A DNA stretch of 64,000 nt from Sitta carolinensis (lineage: Eukaryota; Chordata; Aves; Passeriformes; Sittidae): assembly GCA_032173965.1 (NCBI GenBank), contig CM063299.1, positions 1,116,001 to 1,180,000 on the forward strand, given 5' to 3'. Below the pieces are notes generated by a model. It saw only the letters and a list, made by a program, of their open reading frames with translations. It was not told where the DNA came from and ran no database searches. This document shows, in pieces, positions 13,401 through 24,529 of the stretch (the stretch's first letter is position 1; every line of letters begins with the position of its first letter). The position numbers were made by a program, and so were the translations under genes.

Positions 13401-15192
13401 GCTATTACCACACCTGCCTGGCCACAGCAGCCACCTCAAACAACAGCCCGAGGGGCTGGTTTATTCCAGGGAGCCATTGCTGAAGAGCTGGATCCAGAAC
13501 TCTCCTGGAGGCGACGCTGCTAAATCAGGGCACGGCACAAGCTCCAGCAGCTCCACTAAACTTTTCCCTGACTTCAGTGACAGTTGTGGATTTTCAACCA
13601 TTTATTTTCCACGGTTTTAAAAAGGTTTTGACACTTCTACATGGAACAAAAGTAAGAGTTTGCACGATACACACCGACAGCACAATACCGAGCGAGCTGC
13701 GCACTTTAACACAATTTTAACCTAAAGAAAAAAATCTGAAATGTTTTACAACTTCAAATCAGCATTAGACAATGCTGTTTAACTGCACCAGAAGACACTG
13801 CAGAGCACCTAATGATAGCTCCAGAGATACAGTTTCAAAGGCAGAGCTAGCAGATCGGATAATGGAGAGCCCAAATCCTTTGGACAAGGTTCAAACTTTG
13901 GCAGTTTATGGATATTTTTAAGCCTCAAAGAATCGTCAGCACTTCAAGGTAATGATGCACTTATTCCTACAGATCCGATGGAGACAGTGGACATAAAACA
14001 ATGTATATTCATCAAGCTACAGGCTATGGAGCTGCTGCTTATATAAGTCTGCTTATCCTGGATCCCAGGGAGGCAGCATTATTTGCAGCACCGTGCTCCT
14101 CGCAGCCCCTCTGCCACGAGCCGTGTCCCTCACTTTCCAAGGGCTGTTAAAGCCTTTTAAAAAAGGATCAGGCAGCTTTTTTTTTTTTTTTTAACTCCCT
14201 GTTGGAGAAGGGAAGCCAGCACCTGCTGCACGCCTCTGGCAGGCGCAGTTATGCAGGCTCCAACCACGGTTTTACTTGACCCAGCATTAACGTCAAGTCA
14301 ACATTTCGGAGATATTTTGATGGCCTGGGACAGGCTCTCTGCAAAATCCCCTTGTTCTGTCACTAATTCCTTCTCTCCTGGGGGGGCAGTAAACAAAAAA
14401 ACCCTGCAATTCGTGACCCGGAGTGTAGGATGTGGCATTGTGAACTTCCAATGCCAGAGGCTAAAATATTTTTGTGCTCCAGCCTTAATGTGAGAGCAAC
14501 AAATTAGCATGAGTCATATCTTGAACACTCCATCTGATGGATGAGTTCTCCTCACATTAACAGATACAACTTTCGCTTCCCAAGCACATCCTAAAAGTGG
14601 TTTTCAAACTATGCATTTTGGGGACTAAGAAGATCCAAACAAGAACTGCTTATTCAGTAGCACGATTGTTTCTTTAGAAAGGGATACAATTCATCAAAAT
14701 GCCACCTAAAAACAGTCAAACAACTTTATTTGGAAGGAGCGGTTTACAGTCGCACAGCCCACTGCTACAGGACTAAAATTAAGACGTTGAAACCTCCTCT
14801 AAAAACATCTGGCTAAAAATTACAACTTTATATTCCACATATTAAGCTGCCCCTTAGGAATCCTGTCCCAGCTGGAGCACACTCTTGGTTTAACGCTCCC
14901 CCCAGGAAGAACGAGTGTGAATATTCAGTCACTTCCATTTGTTATTCAACTGACACTGGAAAGAGGTTTTTAAATCCACGCTTTTTAACTAGTTTTAACT
15001 AATCAGCTGGACCAGGGCTGATGTGCTGCTGTGAGAATGGGAAGAAGAAAAATAAAAGTCACATCGGTGCTGCTTTCTGCTGGGTGCATTGGCATGCTCG
15101 CACCCCAATTCACTGATTTTAACAAAACCACTCGAGAAACAATACCCAGCATTTATTATGAGCTCTGAAAGCTTTATTATTTAGAGAGGGAT

Positions 15193-15223
<31 letters not shown>

Positions 15224-15965
15224 GAAATTTCCACGTCACAGTTTTACGAAGATGCTTCCGAGTCGCACGTTCAGAAAGTGAACTGCTGACTCCTTAATTA
15301 AAAGCAGCAAAGCTGACTCCTAAATCAGCGTGTGACATCACTGCTTCAAAACTCAGCACCTTCAAAAAAACACGGACGAGCAGCGAGGAGCTGGACACGT
15401 ACTTGAAAGCATTACTTGGCATTTCTCAGCCTGCTGCAATACAGTCCTGCCAGCCTAGGAAAAATTTCCCCTGGAAAACACTCAGCTGGGAGGCAGCACG
15501 GCACTGAAGCAGCCCCGGCTCGCAGGGAGATGGCCCTAAACTAAGGAGATTAACTTCTTAGCGTGAAGTTTCCTACGTGCGAATCACAACTGCCCACTAG
15601 AGTGAGAAATAATTCACCAGACCTCAGCCAAACTCGATGGCATCACCCGCATCCATCAGGGAAAGGCGGCAAACCCAGCGCCCAGCTCCCGGTACCGGCT
15701 CCCCGGAACATTCCCGGCGTGTTTTCGGAGGCAGAGAACCCGAGCGAGTGACTCATCCCTTGGTACTTGCAAGGGACGAATTTTTCCTCTCTAAAGGAAT
15801 GGTGCTCGCTCTTGGCGGATTTATTCATTCAACTCAGGTTTTCAAACTCGTGTCACGGGTTGGGTTTGGGTTTAATGCCGGGGAGGACACTGAGGGAGCC
15901 AGCGGCCGCCACCGGGAACGTGCAAAGAGGATTATTTTACCTTGAGAAAGGTGATGTGCTGGGCG

Positions 15966-16006
<41 letters not shown>

Positions 16007-16507
16007 CTCCCGCTGCTGCTGCAATCACACATTTTATGTTTTCCAGCTCAAAAAAAACCCCACCAAACCCCCCCCCAAAAAAAACCAACAAAACAACAGG
16101 AGAAAACAATCCGGTGCGAAAGGGCTCGCGAGGCTCACAAAAGCCAGGCGAGGATTTTTTTTTTTTTTTTTTTTTCCTGGTACATTGGATTTTCTTCGGA
16201 ATTACATAAACAGCGGTGTTTTTAAGTCAGTCTTTCACCGACAGAAAGGGGGAAAATTGTGACTCAGTTGGCAAAGGGAGGGGTTGCACGCTCCACCGTC
16301 CCTATTCCTCCCCATTCCCGTTAGGATTTCGCCAGTTTTTACAGAAATCCGGCCCGCTCGCGTCCTATTTTAAAAGAAAACAAGCTCCCTCGTCAGCCGG
16401 CCCTGAGTCAGGCTGTTTAAAGAGGGATTAATTTATTCTCCCAGACACGGCGTTTGTTCCATCGGGGTTTTGTTGGAGCCCGGTGGAAGCTTGGGGTTGC
16501 TTTTTTT

Positions 16508-16539
<32 letters not shown>

Positions 16540-17033
16540 TGTTCGCGGTTTTGTTGTCTTTTTTTTTTTTTTTTTTTTCTGTTGTTTTTCTTTTTGGGCG
16601 GGGGGGGGAGAGAGAGAGAGAGAAAGAGAGAAAACCATGCAAACACCAAAATAAAATAAATCACAATAAAGCGCGATCTTATGTTTTGCAGGGGGGAAAA
16701 AAAACCCCAGAAATAAAATCTAAATATGACTATCGGTGGTTTGCAATGAAAGCGGGAAGGAGCGCGCTGCGGGGCGGCGGCGGAGGGAGAAAGTGCAGGA
16801 GGCAGAAGCGGAGCCGCGGGGCCGCTCGGCGCTGCCCGGCGGGCCGGGTCGGGCCGGGCCGGGCCGGGCCGGGGGCGGGCGGGGGCCGGGCGGCCGCGCT
16901 GAGTGACAGCCCGGCCCGGCGGGGACCGGCGGGGCCGCGGCCGTGAGGGAGGGAGGGAGAGAGGGGGGGCGCGGGCAGCGCCGCCGCCGCGGGGCCTCAC
17001 CTGAAAGAGGAACGCGGTCCAGTTGGCCTCCAT
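4438..17033 (-). CDS. VEZF1: VEZF1, vascular endothelial zinc finger 1 (full coding span, 6 exons)
   Basis: This gene encodes a nuclear C2H2 zinc-finger transcription factor that binds G/C-rich DNA and is known for roles in endothelial development and promoter activity. Six coding exons (33, 698, 64, 184, 228 and 428 nt) join in frame to give 544 residues; human VEZF1 is 521, and most of the difference lies in the glutamine tract. The start MEANWTAFLFQ has a strong Kozak context (CCGCCATGG). C2H2 fingers lie at about residues 75-97, 175-197, 203-225, 233-256, 262-284 and 288-309. A cysteine-containing stretch follows, then 40 glutamines (338-377), a WPGKQVETLRLWEEAVKARK segment, and a Thr/Ser/Pro/Met-rich C-terminus with repeated TSP and PVN motifs, ending TSPPW. 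All junctions are GT/AG. I see no frameshift or premature stop. Identity rests on near-complete match to the remembered family sequence. Confidence 0.97.
4866..7265 (-). other. VEZF1: VEZF1 intron 5
   Basis: A 2.4-kb intron. On the mRNA strand the last 100 nt contain a TTTTG-type GU-rich block (complement at 4929-4960) upstream of the exon 6 acceptor. A GC-rich patch with short ORFs at 5480-5720 shows no protein family. A-rich runs lie at 5881-5897 and 5922-5937. Confidence 0.85.
7266..7493 (-). CDS. VEZF1: VEZF1 coding exon 5 (40-residue polyglutamine)
   Basis: A 228-nt exon with a GCATAG acceptor and a G|GTAAAA donor. It codes CMSEETSNQK, then 40 consecutive glutamines (7342-7461), then HVTSWPGKQVETLRLWEEAVKARKK. 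The tract mixes CAG and CAA codons. Confidence 0.95.
7342..7461 (-). repeat. VEZF1: In-frame CAG/CAA trinucleotide repeat (40 codons)
   Basis: Read on the minus strand, all 40 codons are CAG or CAA. From the 3' end of the tract (low coordinates) the plus-strand codons run: one TTG, eleven CTG, TTG, five CTG, TTG, eight CTG, four TTG, three CTG, TTG, three CTG, TTG, one CTG. The longest uninterrupted CAG run is therefore 11 codons. Confidence 0.97.
7494..8949 (-). other. VEZF1: VEZF1 intron 4
   Basis: A 1.46-kb intron between the exon 4 donor and the exon 5 acceptor. I saw no further feature in it. Confidence 0.85.
8950..9133 (-). CDS. VEZF1: VEZF1 coding exon 4 (fingers 5-6)
   Basis: A 184-nt exon coding from TCTAAFATKDR to KQGINK. 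It holds the rest of finger 5, all of finger 6 (CNICGKLLSAAYITSHLKTH), and a CNTC pair after it. The donor A|GTAGGT is the one that restores the frame into exon 5 (T-C-M-S-E-E). A second GT four bases further downstream would shift the frame. Confidence 0.94.
9134..10123 (-). other. VEZF1: VEZF1 intron 3
   Basis: A 990-nt intron with no additional exon or repeat that I can support. Confidence 0.85.
10124..10187 (-). CDS. VEZF1: VEZF1 coding exon 3
   Basis: A 64-nt exon with a TTGCAG acceptor and a CAA|GTAAGG donor. It completes finger 4 (PDHLSCHVKHVH) and begins finger 5 (STERPFKCQ). One nucleotide completes the split arginine codon, and the exon ends in phase 0. Confidence 0.95.
10188..10908 (-). 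other. VEZF1: VEZF1 intron 2
   Basis: A 721-nt intron. The exon 2 frame stays open for about 34 codons into it, but the sequence there is not family-like. Confidence 0.85.
10909..11606 (-). CDS. VEZF1: VEZF1 coding exon 2 (zinc fingers 1-3 and most of 4)
   Basis: This is the largest coding exon, 698 nt. It starts after a TTAG acceptor with codons for AHEASHHQQQ and ends inside the arginine of GKGFSR (AG|GTACC donor). It carries fingers 1, 2 and 3 complete and the start of finger 4, with the linker LISTIAGD between fingers 1 and 2. Confidence 0.96.
11607..17000 (-). other. VEZF1: VEZF1 intron 1
   Basis: The largest intron of the gene, 5.4 kb. It contains long homopolymers: A at 15193-15219 (27 nt), T at 15967-16006 (40 nt), T at 16501-16519 and 16521-16540, T at 16559-16578, and a GA run at 16609-16631. 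I found no additional coding exon. Confidence 0.85.
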
Positions 17034-17950
17034 GGCGGGGGCGGCGCGGCCCCGGGCGGCGGCGGCGGCGGCTGCGGCGGGCGGTCCCCCCGTCGCTCCC
17101 TCCCCCGGGCCGCAGCTACATGGAGCCGACAACAAAGCGGCGGCGGCGGCGGCGGCTCAACATGGCAGCGCCGAGCGGCCGCTTCCGCTAACCTCGGGCT
17201 GCACCACTGCGGCCCAGAGGGGGGAGGCGGCGGCGCGGCGCCCCGGCGGGGCGGCGATGGCCCGGGCGGCCGCGGCGCCGCCCCCGCCGCTCCCCTCGCC
17301 GCGGGGCGGGCGGCGGGCCCGGGGCGGCGCGGCGAGGCGGCGGTGCGGGCGGCGGGGCCGGGGCGGCGCGGCGGGCCGGCCGCCCCCCCCGCGGGGCTGG
17401 CAATGGGCCGGTCCCGGGCTGGGGAAGCCGAGCTGTGGCGAGAGAAGATGGAGGAGCGGCCGAGGTGTCCGGGGCCGCCGCCGCCCGCCCCGGCTCGGCC
17501 CCGGGGCCGCCGAGCCGCCCGCCCGCCCCTTCTCCCCTCCCCGCCCGCCCGCCCGCCGCCCCCGCCCGGCGCGCCGGCAGGGAGGGAGGGAGGGAGGGAG
17601 CCGCGGGGGCGGCGGGGGGCGGCTTCGCCCGCGGGTGCGGGCGGGCGGCAGCGCCGGGGGCGGAGGGGGGGGGAGGGGGGGTGTGAACTCGGGGCCGCCC
17701 CGGGGGTCGCCCGGCGCCGCCGCCACCCTGGCACAGTCGGGCTCGCCCTCAGCCCACCCGGGCTCGCCCTCAGCCCTCCGGGGCTGCTGCCGCCTGCCCG
17801 GGCCGGCCGTGCCTCGCAGCCCGCCTGGCCGGGCTCCAGGAGGGCCGGGCCCCGCCGGGCTGCCCGGGCCCCGCCGTGACCCCGCAGCCCCGCTCTCCTC
17901 CGCGGGGCCGGCTCAGTGGATTCGCCCGTACCTGAGGCATCCTCGGCGCA
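16750..17950. promoter_or_regulatory. VEZF1: CpG island and VEZF1 promoter / 5'UTR
   Basis: This is very GC- and CpG-rich DNA around VEZF1 exon 1. It has GGGCC runs at 16842-16875, CGG triplet runs at 17056-17075 and 17136-17156 (GCC-rich 5'UTR on the mRNA strand), and G-rich GGGA repeats at 17578-17600 and 17663-17683. A YY1-like AACATGGCAGC lies at 17159-17169. No TATA box is evident. The transcription start cannot be placed exactly. Confidence 0.8.
17001..17033 (-). CDS. VEZF1: VEZF1 coding exon 1
   Basis: The exon contributes 11 codons (MEANWTAFLFQ). The ATG complement is at 17031-17033, and the donor GTGAGG follows at 17000. It ends in phase 0. The frame stays open further upstream through the GCC-rich 5'UTR but contains no ATG, so this start is preferred, in agreement with mammalian VEZF1. 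Confidence 0.95.
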
Positions 17951-20735
17951 GCACATGCATGCAAATCGTAGCCACGAGCAATTAAATGCATACGTACCGT
18001 TAATTACGTGTTTACATACATCAAGCACGTCCCTGACAGGCAGCAGGACGGGGCCCAGGGACGGCCCCTTGCACCTCGCTGGTGCTCCCAGGACAGGGAA
18101 GGATGCGGGGGACATCTGTGCCCTGCCTCGGGTGGCATCTGGGGGACACCCTGCGTTTCCTCGACACCCGAGTGTGGCAGGTTTAACACTGTCACAGGAG
18201 GGGGGGTTTAATCCTGACCTCCCGTCGCCTTCACTGGCACTGGGGGGGGATGAGAACAGGCTTACAGCACTTTATTATTTATTTATTTTCCCCCGGCTCT
18301 GGTCAATCCTCTTTGCTCAGGCCTGGATCCCCGCTGAGCATCCGAGGCCTCGGCAGCACCAGGCGCGTTAAGAAGCGGCCGAGGCGCTTTGGCTGCGGCG
18401 TGCTGGGCTAAATTTGGCCCCTGTGACTTCCTCCCGGGTGGGACAGCCGGTGGTTTGTCTTGTCTCCTGTTACAGATAATGCAGGGGCCGGTCCTGAAGC
18501 TGCAGCAGGGAGGAGGGACAGTGGGGACAGAGCAGGGACCACCCGCCGGCTCAGCTGTGGCTTTGTGCAGCCTCGGGCAGGTCACCTGGCTCCTGCAGCG
18601 CCGGTCCCCAGCTCTCCCCCGGCGTTTCTTCACCTTCCCAGAGCGTTGCAACACAGTCCTTGTTCTGTTCTGAGAGATGCCTGCGGTTCTTTCACGCCTC
18701 TCAAGCTTTTTTTCCTTGAAACTCCAGTGCCAGAGTCAAGTGGTTATGTCAAAATGTGTTTGCATTTGAAACAAAAAAGTTTCTCAGCCTTGTGACCCCA
18801 GAGGGAAGTTTGTGACTACGTGCCCAGGGGCTTGGCTGCCTGGAGTGGCCCAGCCTGCTTGGGAGCACCTGCAGCTCCCAGGGTCCGTCTGCCTCAGGGA
18901 GTTTGGAGCCTGCTTGGTTTTGACCCCCCCTGTCTGCACCAGGGTAGAATTCTGCGCTGATGCACAGCTCTGGAAACTGTGAAATATCGCCCTTGCTCTG
19001 CGGCAGCTCCTAACTGAGAAAACCAAACCAAACAAAAAGGAGCCAAAGGGGTTTGCCCAGCGCAGCACTCCACCAGCCCGGCTCTCCTGGAGATGGTCTC
19101 TGCTCATCCCAGATGTTTTTCCCGGCCGTGGGATCAGCTGGATCCCCCCCACTCACCCCGTGCCCCTGTCCCGCCCGGTGTTCCCACCCCGGCACTGCCC
19201 CGGAGAGCCCGGAGGAGCCCCGGGGAGAGGGGACACCACTGCCGCCCCCGGTTATTCCCCTCCCGGCCGCTCAGTTATTTTTGTTAACGCTTATTAAGGA
19301 AGACTTGGGAGAGCTCTTTGTTAAGGGCTCACACTCACTTCAATTAAAGGCTAAGAAAACTACCCAAGCGTATCACTGACTCATCGGAGAAATCCCGACG
19401 AGCACGTAGCCGCCTAAACTCTGTTCTTGTTTTCACGGCTAAAGGACCGGGAGGGGACACAGGAACAAAACCTGCGAGACTCGCAGCTAAGTCAGACGAG
19501 AGGGAAACGGAGCTGGAAACCACATCCCTCTCGGCAATGCCCGGCTGGGCCTCGCAGCCCCGCTTTTACCCCGACACAGCCCCGGGCTGGGCTGGGAGCA
19601 GAGCGAGCCGAGGCGCTGGGAGTCCCCGGGGGGAAGGACTCGCAGGAGCTCTATTTAGAAAGGGCAAGCCTGTGCCAAACCTGACGAACTTTCATTTACC
19701 CAGAATTATAACTGGAAGTCTAAAAAGCCACAGTGTTTGAAAACACATATTTACATTATATATGCCCCAAAGCAGAATAAACAAAGGTTAGATTTGTAAA
19801 CTCTCCATCTTAATTAAAGCAGCACTGCTTAGGACAAACCCACATAACAGGCGGCTTGAAGTATTGTGTTATTTAATTTATACCTTCCAGCTCCCTTAGT
19901 CATGGAGCTGGGACAGCGATAGCATCAGCAGCCACCCCGCTGTGCAGAGCACAGGGAATTTCTAGGGCACTGGGAGCCGTGTGGCCCATTTACCACCGTC
20001 CCCAGGCTGTGCTTTTCTGCCGCTTCAAACTCAAATCTTCCCTCCTTCTCCCGTGGCACTTCCCACACTGTTAGGAAGGAAGGCAATGCTGCTGGCTGTG
20101 TCCTGCCTCCAGTGCCGGGTGTTGGGAAGCCTCCCAGGGACAGGCCAGCCCCGGGGCTGCCCCTCTGCCACAGCCCAGTGCCAGCACCAGGATCCCCCCG
20201 CTCCTGTGCCCGTCCCTGCCCGACTGCTGGGCCAGCGTGTGCTTGCATCATTTACAATAGAAACTGTGGTCAAATGTTTCAGCTTTGGAGGAACCCCTTT
20301 CTGTTCACGCTCTGAGTGCCACAGCGGGCTTTGAATTTCGCAGCTCTGTGGGGCTGGAGAGCCCTCGAGTGTGTAAATAATCTGCGCTGATGGTGCTGAG
20401 AATGTGCTCCCCGCAGGCAGTTTCCCTTCAGCTGCTTCCCAAGCTCTGTCTTCTCTGGTTTCTCTCCTTGCAGCCTCGATTCCCTCTCGAAGTGACCAGG
20501 GACAGTAAACAGAGGCAGTGAATTAAATCTGCGGGAAGCAGGTGTGGAAGCAGAGTGTGTCTGCTGGGAGGAGCCATGGGGTGACCCAGCATCCTCAGAA
20601 AAGCATCCCACGGTCTCCCCCTGCCCAGTTCCTGATGGACCAGCATCCCTGACCCGCAGCAGAACGAGGGTGGAAGGTGCTGCAGGGACAGACAACCATT
20701 TACTGGGCCGAGGGAAAGGAAATGGGAGCAGAAAG

Positions 20736-20851
20736 GGAAAAGGAAAAGGAAAAGGAAAAGGAAAAGGAAAAGGAAAAGGAAAAGGAAAAGGAAAAGGAAA
20801 AGGAAAAGGAAAAGGAAAAGGAAAAGGAAAAGGAAAAGGAAAAGGAAAAGG
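20736..20851 (+). repeat. (GGAAAA)n hexanucleotide microsatellite, about 19 copies
   Basis: A near-perfect tandem run of the 6-mer GGAAAA over about 116 bp. One strand is all purine. Because the unit is six bases, two codons repeat and create a spurious Lys-Glu ORF. Confidence 0.97.
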
Positions 20852-21998
20852 AGAAGCTCTTGCCGGGTGGCTGCCCACAGTCACGGTCTCCATCCCTCCT
20901 CCGAGGGTGGCAGCGATGCCCCGTCCTGCCCGAGCCTTGCCAGGGCCCCCGGGCTCGGCGGGAGCGCTGCCGCTGCCGGGAGCGCCGGAGCCTTCTCGTA
21001 ATTAGCGCATCTGAAAGATCGCTTCTCTTTTCAAAAGAGGGAAATAGGATGCAGGAAATTACCAGCCAGCTCGGCTGAAGCACTGAGAGGCCGGCCGGCG
21101 ATCAGCGGGGAGGCAGCAGGAGCTGCCCCAGGGGAGGGAGCGTTGTCACTGGGGCTCTGCAGGGATGGCCGAGCGCTGCTCCCTGCTCTGCTTTCCCGGG
21201 TTTAGCCCCACACTCTGGGGTGCGTTGCTGCGGCCATGTGTAAGGAGGAGGCAGGGAGGGAAGCTGGAGAAGCCTGGGCGATGCCCAGGGCAGCGGGGTT
21301 GTGGTGCCAGGGCCACCCGGTGCTGCGGCAGCAGGTAGACCCCCGGAGCTGGCTCTCAGCTCCCACCGCCCTCCCACCGTCCCAGGGCTCCCCGAGGGCC
21401 GGGCCATGCCCGGGCTCCCGCCAGGCAGGAAAAGCCTCCCAGTTACTCCACGCTTTAAGCATTCCCTGGCGAAAGCATTCCCATGGCAAACTGCCCTTCA
21501 ATAGTCACTCCCTTCCCTGCAGCGCTCCCCGACTCTTTCTTCCCTGCTGCACCTCCTGCAACCCCTGTCCCGCTCAGCCACGCTGCCATGGGAAACCCCT
21601 CCTGCCTCCCTGGGATTCCCTCATCCTCGCTGCTCTTTGCCCCCGCTGTGGATCCATCACCGCCCGCTCCGGCCGGGGCGATTGCCGCCCTGCTCCAGCC
21701 GGGGCTGGGCTTTCCCGGGCCGGGCAGGGCAGGGGCCGGCTCCTTGCCCCGGGGCTCGGGGCCCAGCACACGCCGTGGCCGGCGGGAGCCGCTCGGAGCT
21801 TCCTGCGGCCGAGGGACAGCGAGCCCTGGGCTATGTTTAGCCCTGCGGCCGCACGCCGGGAAGTGCCCTTATCTCTTCCCACCTCCTTGTCCTCAGCCGT
21901 GCCTGGGCTAATCTCTGCTTGGCACCTTGAGCGCCGCAGCTGCCCCGTGCCGGCAGCACCCAGCGGCTTTTTGTTGTTATTTTAGTAATCTCCGTCAC

Positions 21999-22001
<3 letters not shown>

Positions 22002-22046
<45 letters not shown>
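22002..22046 (+). repeat. 45-nt poly(T) tract
   Basis: An uninterrupted run of T follows TCCGTCACAAC and precedes CCCCATAAAACGG. I found no processed gene copy upstream of the tract in the antisense direction. Confidence 0.95.
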
Positions 22047-22235
22047 CCCCATAAAACGGCCGCTGTCATCTGCGCCGCACGTGGAGGAAAAGCCCCGGGG
22101 ATGCTGCGGGTGTGGCCTGAGGGATCCCTGCCCGTGCTCATCTCTGGCGCTGCCCGCTGTGGGGACACGCGTGGGGACACCCCGGGACAGCCGCACACGA
22201 GGTGCACAGGGCTGGCCCGCGCTTAATATCAAACC

Positions 22236-22372
22236 CTGGAATCGTGGAATGGTTTGGGCTGATCGAAGATCGTCCACCCTGCCATGGGCAGGGACACCTT
22301 CCACTGGACCAGGTTGCTCCAAGCCCCGTCCTTGGAACACTTCCAGGGATGGATGGGGCAGCCACAGCTCCT
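22236..22372 (-). mobile_element. CR1 LINE 3' fragment (antisense)
   Basis: The plus strand reads as the reverse complement of a CR1 3' end: GGAATGGTTTGGGCT, then CTGCCATGGGCAGGGACACC, CTTCCACTGGACCAGGTTGC, CAAGCCCCGTCC, GGAACACTTCCAGGGATGG and GGGGCAGCCACAGCTCC. It is 5'-truncated, as CR1 copies usually are, and no ORF2 remains. Confidence 0.9.
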
Positions 22373-24077
22373 GCGTGTCCTTAGGATTCACAGGGTGTGT
22401 ACGGGCACGAGGAGAGCACAGCTTTTCCTGTCTCACATGGACATTGCAGAGCCCTCCTGGCAGGTGCTCACCGACCCTGCTCACCCCCTGCTCTCAGCAC
22501 TCTGCCTTTGAACCTGCTGAACTCTGCTGCTCTCCAGGAAAACCGTTTCCCAGTTTGATTTAAAAACTTCCCGAGCCAGAGCCCGTACCAATTCCTCAGC
22601 AGCACGCTGCTCCAGTTAATCACCAGTGACCATTTTTAGTAATAATTCCTGCGGGGCCAAGGACTGCAGGGAAACATCCGCTCCTGCCTTGCTCCCCTTC
22701 CCACCATCTGCCCTGGCTTCTCCCGGGCACGGGATGTACAGCAGCAGGCACATAAGGTCAGTGCATTTAGGGAAAAACACGACCACTGAATTAGAGCAGC
22801 CGAGCCAGCGAGGAAATCCTAACGCTAATCCCTGATCTTTCACTGACACACGGCAAAGCTCGGCCGAGCCGGCTGCTTCCCTCCTCCCCAGCCACAGCTG
22901 GAAAACACGGATAATGCTGCATTACCTTCCCTGCAGGGCTGCTGCGATTAATAGCAGCAGAGAGCTCCGAAATCCTTCAGGGATGGGGATGGCAGGGATT
23001 AATGCTCGGCTGGATGGTCCCCCTGGACCATTTGCCAATGCCGTGCCCCATATTCTTTATTCTTTGCTATTTACTTTTATTATTTTTTTCTGGGACTTGG
23101 GTGGTGTTTAATCTCATTTGGCAGTTATGGATTGTCTCCAAAATAATCAATGTTTGTGCATTCATCTGCATCGCTCAGCTGATCCCACAGGGATGAGCAT
23201 CCAGCACTGGCAGGAGCCTCGGGCAGAGCATCCCTGCTCTCACTGGCCAAGGAACCAACTTTGCTCCGTGTTTCCAAGGGGGAAACAAAACCTTTGGTGG
23301 TAGCCTCAAATTAATTTTGGTGCCGTCGGGAAAATATCCTGTGTCGTCCTGCAAATCAGGCAGAAAATGATGCTCCCCACGCCTTCCCTCCTGCCTGCAC
23401 CCTGTGTACTGTAGAGACACGCACGTGTGAGGATGGAGAATCGATGGATCCAGAGTCTGCACAGCGGATTTTTTTTTCCCCATGTTTCATCTTGTATCAA
23501 AAATCACTACAAAAATACAGCCCTGCCCTTTGTCAGGAGGAAAATACCCAGAGTTCAGCGAACTGCCAAGTTTTTCATGTTGAAATTTCCGCTGGCAGCT
23601 GCTCTGCGCAGCATCCCAGCCAGTCAAACGCCCCGTGGGATGCAGCCAGCCCCAGAGCCCCGGATCCACGCTGGCAAATCTTCCCAGGTCGGCATCCGCG
23701 TGGTCGGAGCTCGTCAGGAGCTGTCACGTCATCAGCTGCGCAGAGGGCAACCAAGTCATGCGGGAAACGGGCATTTCTTAAAAAAAATACAGGTCCCGAA
23801 GCGTGAATCGTGGCTGAGTCACTGAAACACGAAACTCACTAAAGGGATGAATTAGAGCTATTAGGATATAGAGGTAATTACTCATGTGAACAATGCCCTG
23901 CTCGACTCTTTAATGATTACACAAATTAGTGCATAAAATTATGTTAATGGCTCTGCAAGCGGCACATCCACCCAGCCCGCCCGGCGGGAGGGGACGCAGA
24001 GGTGAGCCAGGAGCCCCTCGGCACCCAGGAGCAAGGGGAGGGAGGGAGCGCCAGGAGAGGCTGCAGCGCATCCTGCG

Positions 24078-24529
24078 GCTCTGCCGGGCTCTGTGCCTGT
24101 CCCCCCGCAGCTCTGCCAGGCTCCGTGCCCATCCCATCCCGCTCTGTGCCCATCCCGCAGCTCTGCCAGGCTCCGTGCCCATCCCGCAGCTCTGCCGGGC
24201 TCTGTGTCCATCCCATTCCGCTCTGTGCCCATCCCGCAGCTCTGCCAGGCTCCGTGCCCATCCCGCAGCTCTGCCAGGCTCTGTGCCCATCCCATCCCGC
24301 TCTGTGCCCATCCCGCAGCTCTGCCGGGCTCCGTGCCCATCCCATCCCGCTCTGTGCCCATCCCGCAGCTCTGCCGGGCTCCGTGCCCATCCCGCAGCTC
24401 TGCCGGGCTCCGTGCCCATCCCATCCCGCTCTGTGCCCATCCCGCAGCTCTGCCGGGCTCCGTGCCCGGTCTGTCCCATGACTCTGCCAGGCTCCGTGCC
24501 CATCCCATCCCGCAGCTCCGCCGGGCTGG
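24078..24529 (+). repeat. GC-rich minisatellite with 29- and 50-bp units
   Basis: The core GCTCTGCCRGGCTCCGTGCC followed by CATCCCGCA (29 bp) recurs. It alternates with a longer unit in which a 21-24 bp segment (CATCCCGCTCTGTGCCC) is inserted, giving about 50 bp. All frames stay open on both strands because of the composition, giving false ORFs of around 200 codons. Confidence 0.93.

Noticed and set aside
17034..17135. In-frame N-terminal extension of VEZF1
   Set aside because: The frame is open upstream of MEANW but begins only at a non-ATG codon. The MEANW start has a strong Kozak context and matches known VEZF1.
16997..18115. ORFs of 320-372 codons on both strands in the VEZF1 CpG island
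   Set aside because: Extreme GC content removes stop codons. The translations are low-complexity Pro/Arg/Ala with no family match.
20544..21083. Lys-Glu and Pro-Phe repeat ORFs
   Set aside because: They are produced by the AAAAGG hexamer in different frames. No conserved flanking domain or splice context.
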